Source of the DNA: Parapedobacter sp042666505
GTDB taxonomy: Bacteria; Bacteroidota; Bacteroidia; Sphingobacteriales; Sphingobacteriaceae
Direction of reading: 5' to 3'
NCBI RefSeq assembly: GCF_042666505.1
Contig: NZ_JBHTDN010000001.1
Span: 806,001 to 870,000 of the forward strand
DNA: 64,000 nucleotides
The notes beneath the pieces are model-generated. The model was not told the DNA's origin. It saw nothing but the letters and a program-made list of their open reading frames with translations, and made no database searches. This document shows, piece after piece, positions 53,252-61,404 of the stretch. The translations under genes and the position numbers were made by a program. Each line of letters opens with the position of its first letter. The first letter of the stretch is position 1.

Positions 53252-53827
53252 ATGAATGTAGCGTTATTTCAGCATATCAACCAATTTGTTGCCATTGACG
53301 AAAGCGAATTCGCAGAAATCGCCCCATATTTCTCCCGGCAAGAGGCAAGGAAAAAGGCGCTTTTAATGCATTTGGGAGACCGCGTCCTGCACGAGTATTT
53401 TGTGCTGTCGGGCTGTTTGCAAATGTATTTTATAGACGATCAAGGAACCGAGCATACCATTCAGTTCGCTTTAAAAGGCTGGTGGCTGGCAGACTATTTA
53501 GCCCTTCAAAAAAAGAAGCCTACGGACTTCTGCATACAAGCCGTGGAAGATTCCCTGCTATTAAGCTTATCACCGACAAAACGAGAAGAACTTTTACGGG
53601 TCTTTCCCAAAATGGAATCCTATTTCAGAACTGTATACCAGATTGCTTATGGAACTTATCAAACTCGGATGAGGTATATCCAAAGTTATTCTAAAGAAGA
53701 AATCTTTTTTAAGTTCAGGGATGCATTTCCGGAATTCGTAAATAGCGTTCCTCAATATCTTATTGCGAGTTATCTGGGACTTTCCGCAGAATACGTTAGC
53801 AAATTACGACGCAAGTCCATTTCTTGA
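53252..53827 (+). CDS. Crp/Fnr-family transcriptional regulator
   Basis: 191 residues. cNMP-binding-like domain (FSRQEARKKALLMHLGDRVLHEYFVLSGCL), with no Fnr cysteines, so the ligand is unknown. The C-terminal helix-turn-helix is SVPQYLIASYLGLSAEYVSKL. Length and architecture are typical of the phylum's Crp-like group. A promoter at 53860 and the AhpD-like gene follow; it may control them. Confidence 0.88.
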   Translation: MNVALFQHINQFVAIDESEFAEIAPYFSRQEARKKALLMHLGDRVLHEYFVLSGCLQMYFIDDQGTEHTIQFALKGWWLADYLALQKKKPTDFCIQAVEDSLLLSLSPTKREELLRVFPKMESYFRTVYQIAYGTYQTRMRYIQSYSKEEIFFKFRDAFPEFVNSVPQYLIASYLGLSAEYVSKLRRKSIS

Positions 53828-53859
53828 ACCCGTTCAACTTTTTCGAGTACCGCATCCTT

Positions 53860-53867
53860 TACTTTTG
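53860..53867 (+). promoter_or_regulatory. -7 element of the AhpD-like gene
   Basis: TACTTTTG, a full match to TAnnTTTG, 24 bases before the ATG at 53891. A TTT/TTTTTC at about 53838-53843 is a weak -33. The promoter seems preserved although codon 3 of the gene is a stop. Confidence 0.55.
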
Positions 53868-53890
53868 CCGTACAACAAATAGAATCAGAC

Positions 53891-54367
53891 ATGGCATAGC
53901 GATTAAATTACAGCGCCCATTTTCCTGAAGCTTACCGCAAACTCCTGGAGCTCGACACCTTAGCGGGCAATTCCGGGTTGGACCACCTCTTGGTTCATCT
54001 GGTCAGGCTTCGCGCATCCCAAATCAATGGGTGCTTATTTTGTATAGACATCCATACCAAACAAGCCGTCCAGGATGGTGAAAGACCCTTGCGGCTATAC
54101 CATTTATCGGGTTGGAAAGAATCATCCCTGTTTTCGGAACAAGAAAAAGCAGCGCTATTATGGACAGAGGCACTAACGCGGCTGAGTCCCGAAAGCACAA
54201 AGGATGAAATTTACGAATCCGTGAAATCCCACTTCAGCGATTCTGAACTTACTAAACTCACGATGCTGATAGCCCTTATCAATGCCATGAATCGCTTTGG
54301 CGTGGGCTTTCGGGCCGAACCCGGGTCGGTTGATAAGGTACTGGGTTTGGATAAAGTGGTTTTATAA
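53891..54367 (+). pseudogene. AhpD-like carboxymuconolactone decarboxylase gene with amber codon 3
   Basis: ATG GCA TAG at 53891-53899, then the unbroken frame RLNYSAHFPEAYRKLLELD, LDHLLVHLVRLRASQINGC and FCIDIHTKQA. The catalytic C-x-x-C...H (CLFC-IDIH) is intact. Relatives start MAxRLNY, so the third codon was a sense codon (for example CAG) now TAG. Without suppression, translation could resume only at the internal TTG 53978, inside the conserved fold. Alternatively an unusual start is used. Confidence 0.82.
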
Positions 54368-54414
54368 AAGCTTGTAGAAAGCTTAAATTACGTTGTCAGC
54401 GATAGCTTGACAAA

Positions 54415-54888
54415 CTACGGCTTTACGACTGCCCTTGGGTAGTGGTTAACAGGGAAATTTACCGAGTTGGCAATAAAGCATCGTTCGTTAGCCTGTTTAT
54501 GCAGTTGATTTGCTTTGTCTATCATGGAAGCGTCCGTAACTGTCACAACGGGATTAAGCGTTACGTCCACGAAGCGGCCACCGCCATCGGTGTTCTCTGT
54601 CATGATGCCCATCGCATTGTCTACATACTCTACGACGATCACACCGGCTTGTGAACATAAGTGGAGATACCATAGCATATGGCACGTCGACAACGAGGAG
54701 ACAAACAATTCTTCCGGATTATGCTTCGTGCTATCGCCGCGGAATGCCGGATCAGATGAACCCCAAATGTCGATTTTACGATCTACCGAAATTAAATGTT
54801 CCCGGCTATATGATTTGAACTCACTCGTTCCTTCACCTTTGTTTCCCGTCCATTTGACGCGCACCTGGTATTGATGTTGTCCGTGCAT
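54415..54888 (-). CDS. OsmC-family peroxide-resistance protein
   Basis: 157 residues. The two redox Cys of OsmC/Ohr are visible in FVSSLSTCHMLWYLHLC (about 64-80) and ANERCFIANSV (about 132-142). Members reduce organic hydroperoxides. Start MHGQHQYQVRV. It converges with the AhpD-like gene, another peroxide-related family. Confidence 0.88.
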   Translation of the reverse strand: MHGQHQYQVRVKWTGNKGEGTSEFKSYSREHLISVDRKIDIWGSSDPAFRGDSTKHNPEELFVSSLSTCHMLWYLHLCSQAGVIVVEYVDNAMGIMTENTDGGGRFVDVTLNPVVTVTDASMIDKANQLHKQANERCFIANSVNFPVNHYPRAVVKP

Positions 54889-55012
54889 GATTCCTGATTT
54901 TCGTGTTGCCTAAGCCGTTTTCAGGTTAGACGTCCGATGGTCAAAGTCTGCTACAGGCGCGTTGAAAATACCGTAAGTCCGGAATATGTTTGTCGCACTG
55001 GCGTTTACCTCG

Positions 55013-55519
55013 CTACTTGTTTTCGGAGGTAGTCGTTCCATCCGGATTCAGGGTTGCCGTTTGAATTTTGGACCCGTTGATTACATGGAAATGATAGTCT
55101 TCGACGTTATTGCGCTCACCGATTATTTTTTGGAGATTGACTGTCACGGATAACTCCTTGTCGCTATCGAAATCTCCAGCCGTGTTGTCATAAAGCAGAA
55201 TCAATTGGATTCCCATGGGAAACGATTCCTGTATGCGGCCATCCCAGATAAACTGAAACGACTCGGCGTCACTACCGCCTTTTACCTTGACTTCCAATAC
55301 GTCACTTTTCCGGATGACTTCTAGGATTTCGAATGCGTGTTCCGAAGTTCGGCTTCCGAGCGTATTGGCGAAAAGTTTACTGCCCATCACCAGATTCGCT
55401 TCCAGTCGGAAAGGATCTTCGTTATCTGGCCCGTCATTCTTCTTGTTGCAGCCCAAAAGAAAAAGTGTGCTCAACGCCACCATGCAGGTAGTTAGTCTTA
55501 GTACGAATTGATTTTTCAT
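55013..55519 (-). CDS. hypothetical lipoprotein downstream of the ECF/anti-sigma pair
   Basis: 168 residues from ATG 55519 (MKNQFVLRL). Lipobox LFLLGC (Cys near residue 25) followed by NKKNDGPDNEDPF, a typical surface-export-like spacer rich in Asp/Asn. The rest is beta-rich and unrecognised. An upstream start at 55564 would put 15 residues before the signal and is less likely. It is 83 bases downstream of the anti-sigma gene. Confidence 0.72.
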   Translation of the reverse strand: MKNQFVLRLTTCMVALSTLFLLGCNKKNDGPDNEDPFRLEANLVMGSKLFANTLGSRTSEHAFEILEVIRKSDVLEVKVKGGSDAESFQFIWDGRIQESFPMGIQLILLYDNTAGDFDSDKELSVTVNLQKIIGERNNVEDYHFHVINGSKIQTATLNPDGTTTSENK

Positions 55520-55602
55520 GTTTTTATGTATTGTTGTTAACGCATTTGTCTCTTGCTCAAACACCGCTCCGGCTTTAATTGCTACAACGAATCGTGAATA
55601 TT

Positions 55603-56763
55603 TTAGAATAATACTTTGATTCTAAGCCCCGAATTGAAAAGATTTACATGGTCGCGCTGCAGCCCGCCCATCGGTATTTTTATAAACGGTTCAAAAAGCA
55701 TGTCCGTCCGCTTATTGAAGCGCTGCTTCCTGCCTATGGATAGATTCAGGTAACCCAAATTACCCCGCCCTTCAAAATCTGTATCCACACTTTCTTTCTG
55801 GTATTCGGTTTTAACCACTTCGAAGACTGCTACCGACGCTCCGCTTTCAGGATCGATCGTCACGCTTTCCCGCAAAACCTCGGATTCCATTCGGTATGTT
55901 TTACGCTCATCCAGAACGGCCAGGGCCGAGATTCCGACCGACGCATACCAGCCGTCGGCCGGTTCGTAAACAACCGTCAACGGAATATCGATTGCCTTGA
56001 TAGTCGACTCGCCACCGAGTATTTTCGTGTCGTAGGATAACGGTACCGGGTCGGTCTCGTGGATTGCAGAAACACGTGCGTATGTCAACCCCGTAGCCAG
56101 CTTGATCTTTTCCGAGAGGTCGAACTGCGTGAATACACCCGCCGCGAAATTCACATGGTCCCCTGTGAGCGAGGAGTTAACCTCGAGGCCAAATTTCCAT
56201 CTGCTAAATGCGTCCATGTGCATTTCCTGCGAATGCGAATCGACAATGAGCTCCCCGCTTCCCAATGACAAATTCATGTCTTCTCTGCTTATCGCAGGCA
56301 GGGCCAAGGGCAGCGTCGCTTGTGCTTTCGGGATATTCGTTTCAATGGTTCTCGTGATGCTGGCAAGTCGTTCGTACGTGGTCGCAACCCTTGTCTTTTC
56401 AGGAGGCCTGAAGGTGGGGCGTAAGGTATCTCCGGTAACGGACTCGGCGTTGGGTTGTTTCGGCAGCGCCAATCGCTGCTCTGTAATGCTGGTAGTCTCC
56501 TGCTTGGCCCTCGATTCCGGATCAATTTGACGTTTTCCCGATCTGTCCCACGGAATATATACCAACACGCCAATTAATATGACAGCGGCCGACACATATT
56601 TCCAAAAGAAAAACCGAGTTTTTGTTGGCTTCCGCCGGTCTTCGTCTAATTTCTGCCCGTACAACTTCTGGAAATTCTCCCAGTTTCCCTCTTCATAGGG
56701 TATCTCGAAATCAAGAAGACTATCCCTGATCTCATCTATTAATTTTTTGTCATCGCTGCTCAT
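55603..56763 (-). CDS. anti-sigma-like protein fused to a barrel-like periplasmic domain
   Basis: 386 residues. The cytosolic 50 residues (SSDDKKLIDEIRDSLLDFE) precede one membrane helix (FFFWKYVSAAVILIGVLVYI, about 48-67). After a low-complexity linker, residues about 185-386 look like an outer-membrane-type beta barrel (WKFGLEVNSSLTGDHVNFAAG, LSIGRKQRFN, GLRIKVLF end). It starts 2 bases after the ECF stop, so it is the presumed anti-sigma partner. Canonical anti-sigma ZAS or FecR motifs are absent. Confidence 0.72.
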   Translation of the reverse strand: MSSDDKKLIDEIRDSLLDFEIPYEEGNWENFQKLYGQKLDEDRRKPTKTRFFFWKYVSAAVILIGVLVYIPWDRSGKRQIDPESRAKQETTSITEQRLALPKQPNAESVTGDTLRPTFRPPEKTRVATTYERLASITRTIETNIPKAQATLPLALPAISREDMNLSLGSGELIVDSHSQEMHMDAFSRWKFGLEVNSSLTGDHVNFAAGVFTQFDLSEKIKLATGLTYARVSAIHETDPVPLSYDTKILGGESTIKAIDIPLTVVYEPADGWYASVGISALAVLDERKTYRMESEVLRESVTIDPESGASVAVFEVVKTEYQKESVDTDFEGRGNLGYLNLSIGRKQRFNKRTDMLFEPFIKIPMGGLQRDHVNLFNSGLRIKVLF

Positions 56764-56765
56764 AG

Positions 56766-57326
56766 CTATGCCATAAAAGTTCGGTACAACATTTTGAGTT
56801 TTTCCTTCGCCCTCGTCAAATATACCCGGCTCGAGCTAGCCGAAATCCCCATGAGCTCGGCAATTTCGTCGTGATTGAACCCTTCGATCTCATACAATGT
56901 GAATACTTTCCTGTAATTCGGCGCCAGGTTATTGATGAGATCCCACATGTTTTGTACATGCAGGTTGTCTTGCAGCATGACCGGAAAGCGCCAGTCGTTT
57001 TCGACCGTCAGCGGTTCCTGCAACCTGCTTGTTTTATGCTTCCGCAATTCATTGAGAGCTGTCCGTGCCGTTATTTTTGCCATCCATCCCTTCAGCATTT
57101 TGTTGAAGTTTGCCCGGTCATTGCATTCAAAGGCATTAAGGTTTATGAAAATTTTCACGAAGCTATCGTTTACGACCATACAGGCCATGTCCCTGTCCGA
57201 AACATATCGCAAGGCGACACCCATAAGGTACCCCCAGTAATATTTGTAAATACGTTCTCTCAGTTTGTCGTCGATATGCCGCCAATTCTTTGACAGCATT
57301 TCGATCAAGTCGTTATCCGTACGCAA
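56766..57326 (-). CDS. ECF RNA polymerase sigma factor
   Basis: 186 residues. Region 2 (RIYKYYWGYLMGVALRYVSD, VVNDSFVKIFINL) and region 4 (NYRKVFTLYEIEGFNHDEIA, ISASSSRVYLTRAKEKLK) are complete. Start is TTG 57326; an ATG at 57299 (MLSKNWRH) is the alternative. It heads a three-gene unit with the barrel-fused anti-sigma protein and a lipoprotein, so it likely controls envelope genes. Confidence 0.92.
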   Translation of the reverse strand: MRTDNDLIEMLSKNWRHIDDKLRERIYKYYWGYLMGVALRYVSDRDMACMVVNDSFVKIFINLNAFECNDRANFNKMLKGWMAKITARTALNELRKHKTSRLQEPLTVENDWRFPVMLQDNLHVQNMWDLINNLAPNYRKVFTLYEIEGFNHDEIAELMGISASSSRVYLTRAKEKLKMLYRTFMA

Positions 57327-57526
57327 ATTTTCAACGGCTGGGCTTCAATCTAACTACTATGTAAGTTTTCCTATTCGATTGCAGAAACACGCATTTTCGC
57401 GCGAACGCTACACGAAGAGCGCAATATTTGCCGATATGCAGAAAGTCGCCGGTTTATGTAGCACGCCGTGGGATTTGCGTGTTTCGGCTTGTGAAATTTG
57501 ATTAGTTACACGTAAAATTAAAGACT

Positions 57527-58231
57527 ATGAACACCCAATTACGGAAATTCCCCAAACTATTTTTTCTAGCTTCAATGGTTTCACTGGTGGCGTTCGCCGC
57601 ATGTGATAAGGACGATGACGGCTCGCCAAAGCCAACCGGATCTGGTAAAGTAGCCCTCCTGAATGCCGCGTTCAGCGCCGACTCCCTTAACCTTTTTGTC
57701 GATGCGAAGAAGGCAAGCAAAAAGCTTCTAGGATATAGCGACAGTTTAAACTATATTGACGTGACAACCGGTGACCGTGCGTTTGAAATCAAAGGAAAAG
57801 ATGACAAATCGCTATTGAGAAAATCAATAGCGGTAGAGAAAGACAAAAATTATTCCCTGCTTGCAACCAATTCGAAAGACGGCAAAACGTTCGAGTTCGT
57901 TCAGGTAACAGACGACCTCACCGCACCCAAAACAGATAAAGCCAAAGTCAGGCTTATACATCTTTCGCCGGATGCAGGAAAGCTTAACTTGGTGGCGGGA
58001 GAGACCAAACTGGCCGAGAACATCGCCTACAAAAGTGCCAGTGCTTTTAAAGAGGTGGACGCGAAGAAAACTTCTTTTGACATCGTGGATCCCGAAGCAG
58101 AGGAAACGGTACTCACCGTCAACAATCTGGAATTAACAAAGGGTAAGATTTATACCATCTGGATAACAGGACTACAGGAGACTGACGATGTTAAAAAGGA
58201 AGTGAAAGCACATATCTTTGTCAATAGATAA
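57527..58231 (+). CDS. DUF4397 lipoprotein
   Basis: 234 residues. Signal peptide with lipobox VAFAAC (Cys near residue 26), then DKDDDGSPKP. Two DUF4397-like repeats follow, each with a KVALLNAAFSADSLNLFVD / KVRLIHLSPDAGKLNLVAG core and a YSLL/KIYTIWITG strand. Probably outer-membrane-attached and exposed. Function unknown. Divergent from the ECF unit; strong terminator after it. Confidence 0.88.
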   Translation: MNTQLRKFPKLFFLASMVSLVAFAACDKDDDGSPKPTGSGKVALLNAAFSADSLNLFVDAKKASKKLLGYSDSLNYIDVTTGDRAFEIKGKDDKSLLRKSIAVEKDKNYSLLATNSKDGKTFEFVQVTDDLTAPKTDKAKVRLIHLSPDAGKLNLVAGETKLAENIAYKSASAFKEVDAKKTSFDIVDPEAEETVLTVNNLELTKGKIYTIWITGLQETDDVKKEVKAHIFVNR

Positions 58232-58255
58232 CTTGTAAATCCGACCGTTTTACCG

Positions 58256-58303
58256 ATCGGCACGAAGACTTGGCTATTCAGCGGTTTTCGTGTCGATTTT
58301 TTT
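58256..58303 (+). terminator. intrinsic terminator of the DUF4397 gene
   Basis: A 12-pair stem (58256-58267 with 58286-58297; two G-U) closed by an 18-base loop and followed by a T run to 58303. Confidence 0.75.
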
Positions 58304-58334
58304 GCGGCGCCTAGGGGCGTCCGATAGGAGTCGG

Positions 58335-59543
58335 TTACTGTTCCTTTACCACGCCGATCATGTCAATATTGATACACTTGCCTTTTCCGACCCCCTTCAC
58401 CATCGCTTTGGATGCTGCTGGCGGGCGTTGGGGATCGTAGAAATTTGGTCGGATTTTATTAAGGGAAACACTGGCTTCATTGTCAGATACGTAATAGGTT
58501 GCTTTTCCGAGGTGTGCAAAATCACTTCCGGCCGCGGTTAGCAGTTCTTTCAGGGACGCAAATATTTCAGCTGTTTGCTTTTCGGGATCGTCGGAAGCCC
58601 CGTATAAGGACGATACATAGAACCGCTTACCGCGATGGATTTGAGTCACCTTACTGTATATAGGAGACGCAGTCATCATGGGGGGTGTAATGAAGCTCAT
58701 CTGATCCGCAGCCTTTGCGGTTTCAGCGGGCGAAGCCGCAATCAGCTCAATTTCAATTACCGGATTCTGGCTAACCCAATCCACAAATACCAGCGGTGGA
58801 ACGGCTGAACCGTCAAAAAATCTAGCAAATTCCTCTTCTACGATATGCACGTCCGTCATCGGCTGCATAAAGGATTTGATTTGGATTACTTGATCTTTGG
58901 CGATTCCTAAATGCGCTAGCGTAGCCGCTAACTGCTTGATTGTTCCGCGCGTAGCCTCAACAAGGTCCCCTTCGTCCGCTTGTCCCGAAACATAGGTAAC
59001 TCCCCCTGCCGGCAATACCGAAACATGTGCCCCTTTGGACGCATTATGCATAGCCGGCGAGTTAAAATAGCGGGGCCGGTGGTCGTCACGCAGACCCGAT
59101 ACCGCAACCGCATCCATTGCAATATCGGCGTCTGGATGCGAAAGATCTCCGATTACAAAACTTACTGCCGGCTTATTTTTTGTGCTGAATTTTGTGCTGA
59201 ATTCTTTCTGTACCTCCGGAATGAGGTCTTCTTTTGACAAATAAACATTAAGTTTAACCACCCGATCCAGGTCTGAATCCGCTTCCTTCAGCGCCAATGA
59301 AATATTTTTGAATACCTGGTCAATTTGTTTTGCGGGGATGTTTTTTCCAATGAGCGCACCTTTTTTATTGAATGGCAAAAATTGTGCGGTATGCGCCAAA
59401 GGAACCTGGTCTACTACGACGGCTTGTGAGCTTCCGGTAGTGGCCGCGGACTGAATTGCGTTGATTACCGGATTACGATTTTCCGATTGAGCAAATGCTG
59501 ATAGGGATCCACCCAGCAATAACAGTAGAATTGAACTCTTCAT
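58335..59543 (-). CDS. exported protein with three RidA-like (YjgF) domains
   Basis: 402 residues. Signal peptide MKSSILLLLLGGSLSAFAQ. Three RidA folds: about 45-150, 165-275 and 290-400. Each holds the helix pattern seen as QVFKNISLALKEADSDLD, TIKQLAATLAHLGIAKDQ, IFASLKELLTAAGSDFA. RidA enzymes deaminate reactive imines with an Arg in the PARS-type motif; the three domains read PAVSFV, PPLVFV and PPAASKA, so that Arg is absent in all. The role is therefore probably not imine deamination. FSTKFSTK near residue 120 results from a 12-base tandem duplication. Confidence 0.85.
   Translation of the reverse strand: MKSSILLLLLGGSLSAFAQSENRNPVINAIQSAATTGSSQAVVVDQVPLAHTAQFLPFNKKGALIGKNIPAKQIDQVFKNISLALKEADSDLDRVVKLNVYLSKEDLIPEVQKEFSTKFSTKNKPAVSFVIGDLSHPDADIAMDAVAVSGLRDDHRPRYFNSPAMHNASKGAHVSVLPAGGVTYVSGQADEGDLVEATRGTIKQLAATLAHLGIAKDQVIQIKSFMQPMTDVHIVEEEFARFFDGSAVPPLVFVDWVSQNPVIEIELIAASPAETAKAADQMSFITPPMMTASPIYSKVTQIHRGKRFYVSSLYGASDDPEKQTAEIFASLKELLTAAGSDFAHLGKATYYVSDNEASVSLNKIRPNFYDPQRPPAASKAMVKGVGKGKCINIDMIGVVKEQ
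59178..59201. repeat. 12-base tandem duplication in the triple-RidA gene
   Basis: TTTTGTGCTGAA occurs twice in direct succession (59178-59189 and 59190-59201). On the coding strand this gives FSTKFSTK within the first RidA domain. It keeps the frame. Confidence 0.85.
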
Positions 59544-59663
59544 ATATATAACGTTGCTTTAGTTACTGGAACGTTCTTGGTTAAAACTATCGCAAAGGTA
59601 TCAAATTTTATGTCAAGTGGCATGAAGTCGCAATTGCCCTGTCAAATCGACGTATCGTTTGAA

Positions 59664-59987
59664 TTATCCCGTTATTTTCAACGATTGTATCCGACCCTCT
59701 ACAAGTTCAAAATGATAGTTCAGTTGAATAGGGCTTCCATCGAACGTACCGGAAATTGCGGCTTTCAAGATGCTTAATGTTCCCTTTTCTTCGAAGCTGA
59801 GGGGTGTCATTACGGTTCTAAATTGTTCGTTGGCATTTCGAATCCAATATTCAATTTCTTGTCGCCCCTGATAGGTTTTTCCCTCGTCAAAGACTACCGC
59901 CGTTTCGGAAAAGCAAGCTGCGTAGGCAGTACTATCAAAATTGGCTTGTGCGGTTATTAAATCCGATACTACTTTTGGTAATTTCAT
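59664..59987 (-). CDS. SnoaL-like NTF2-fold protein
   Basis: 107 residues from the ATG at 59987 (MKLPKVVSDLI). The frame extends upstream to 60242, but that part overlaps the SDR gene and is nonsense. SnoaL pattern: YAACFSETAVVFDEGKTYQG, IEYWIRNANEQFRTVMTPLS, NYHFELVEGRIQSLKI. It lies 20 bases after the SDR and probably in one operon with it. Substrate unknown. Confidence 0.82.
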   Translation of the reverse strand: MKLPKVVSDLITAQANFDSTAYAACFSETAVVFDEGKTYQGRQEIEYWIRNANEQFRTVMTPLSFEEKGTLSILKAAISGTFDGSPIQLNYHFELVEGRIQSLKITG

Positions 59988-60007
59988 GGTTCTATATTTT
60001 AAGGTTA

Positions 60008-60808
60008 TTAAATCGTTGGAAGGGTTCCACCGTCGATTACAAATTCGGTTCCCGTAAGGTAATTTGCTCTCGGCGAAACGAGGAAGGCAACTAGCTCGGC
60101 GACCTCCTCGGGTTTGGCAGGCCTTCCATATGGAATTCCGCCCAAGGCATCCATTATCTGTTGCTCTGCTTCGAGGGCGGAGATATTCGAACTTTTGGCA
60201 ATGCGTTCTGTCATTCGTTTCGCGGCCTCGGTCATAACCCATCCCGGCGAAACCGTAAGCACCCGTACACCTTTCGGCGAAACTTCGTTTGACACGCCCT
60301 TGCTATAGTTAATTAATCCAGCCTTCGCAGCGGCATAGGGTAACGTAGCATCGTATAACGGCAACTTTCCCTGAATAGACGCGATGTGGACAATTACACC
60401 ATTTCTTTTTTTGATCATGTGCGGCAACAACGCGCGATCCAATCGGACCGGAGCAAGCAGATTGGTTTGGATCGTTTCTTCCCAATCCCGATTTGTTAAC
60501 GCTGCAAAGCCTCCTCCCGGCGTCTCGGAACCGCCAAGATTGTTTACCAGTATGTCGAGTTGTCCGAACGTTTCCAGGACGCGCGAAGCCACATTGTCTG
60601 CTGCTTCGGGTTCGCTTAAGTCGGCCGGAATAAAATGCAGTTCGGTGTTGGAAGGTTCTGGTTGATTTCTTGCCGTGATAATTACGTTTGCTCCCGCTCT
60701 TTTTAAACGTTCCGCAATTGCTTTACCAGTTCCTTTTGTACCACCTGTCACCAGGGCGACTCTTCCGGTTAGTTCATTTGAATCATCAAAATAAGCTGTC
60801 ATTGCCAT
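60008..60808 (-). CDS. short-chain dehydrogenase/reductase
   Basis: 266 residues from ATG 60808 (MAMTAYFDD). Cofactor loop TGGTKGTGKAI, active-site Tyr/Lys in YAAAKAG, Ser in VHIASIQG, NNLG in place of NNAG, and a classical C-terminal LTGTEFVIDGGTLPTI. Probably NADP(H)-dependent from ITARNQP. Divergent from the HxlR regulator at 60927, the usual arrangement for regulator and target. Confidence 0.9.
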   Translation of the reverse strand: MAMTAYFDDSNELTGRVALVTGGTKGTGKAIAERLKRAGANVIITARNQPEPSNTELHFIPADLSEPEAADNVASRVLETFGQLDILVNNLGGSETPGGGFAALTNRDWEETIQTNLLAPVRLDRALLPHMIKKRNGVIVHIASIQGKLPLYDATLPYAAAKAGLINYSKGVSNEVSPKGVRVLTVSPGWVMTEAAKRMTERIAKSSNISALEAEQQIMDALGGIPYGRPAKPEEVAELVAFLVSPRANYLTGTEFVIDGGTLPTI

Positions 60809-60926
60809 TTCTTTTTGTGCAAATTTGGAGAGTATGGCGTGCTCCCACAAGTACGGAATAGCGATTCATATAGTGATAAATTATTCCCATACCGTACATT
60901 TTGAAACATAGGTTTATATTTGGGTT

Positions 60927-61322
60927 ATGTATGAAAGAAAGATAGTACCTAATCTGAATTGTGGGCTTGATCTGGTCGGTGAAGTCTTATACGGCAAGTG
61001 GAAAATGCGTCTGCTGTGGTTTATTAATGAGGGATATAAGCGACCGAGTGAGTTACAGCGTAAAATACCGGACGCTTCGCGTAGGGTGTTAACCATCCAG
61101 TTGAAAGAATTGGAGGAACACGAACTGGTCACCAGAAAAATCTATCCCGTTGTCCCCCCTAAAGTGGAATACCGTCTCACCGAATTCGGAGAAAGCTTAA
61201 TTCCGGTCATTGATGTGCTGGGGCGCTGGGGAGATGATAATGGAGAGCGGCTACGAACGGTAATAGCCAAAGGATTGCCGCATTCAGCTCTTGTTCCAAG
61301 CGAAGCAGCGCAAGGGCATTAA
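60927..61322 (+). CDS. HxlR-family transcriptional regulator
   Basis: 131 residues. Winged helix with the HxlR signature: GEVLYGKWKMRLLWFINEGY, RPSELQRKIPDASRRVLTIQ, LVTRKIYPVVPPKVEYRLTE. Many members sense electrophiles or redox via a Cys near the N-terminus; one Cys is present at residue 13 (LNCGLDL). It probably controls the divergent SDR/SnoaL genes. The 119-base gap shared with the SDR gene would hold operators. Confidence 0.92.
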   Translation: MYERKIVPNLNCGLDLVGEVLYGKWKMRLLWFINEGYKRPSELQRKIPDASRRVLTIQLKELEEHELVTRKIYPVVPPKVEYRLTEFGESLIPVIDVLGRWGDDNGERLRTVIAKGLPHSALVPSEAAQGH

Positions 61323-61404
61323 TATTCGCCTTATCGATATAAACGCTCGCATTCTTTCAGAGAAGGAAAGAATTCCTAAGTTTGCGTTATTCGAGTTACA
61401 TGCA

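Noticed and set aside
59988..60242. N-terminal extension of the SnoaL-like frame
   Set aside because: It overlaps the SDR coding end, has Arg/Asn-rich nonsense composition, and homologues begin at MKLPK-like starts.
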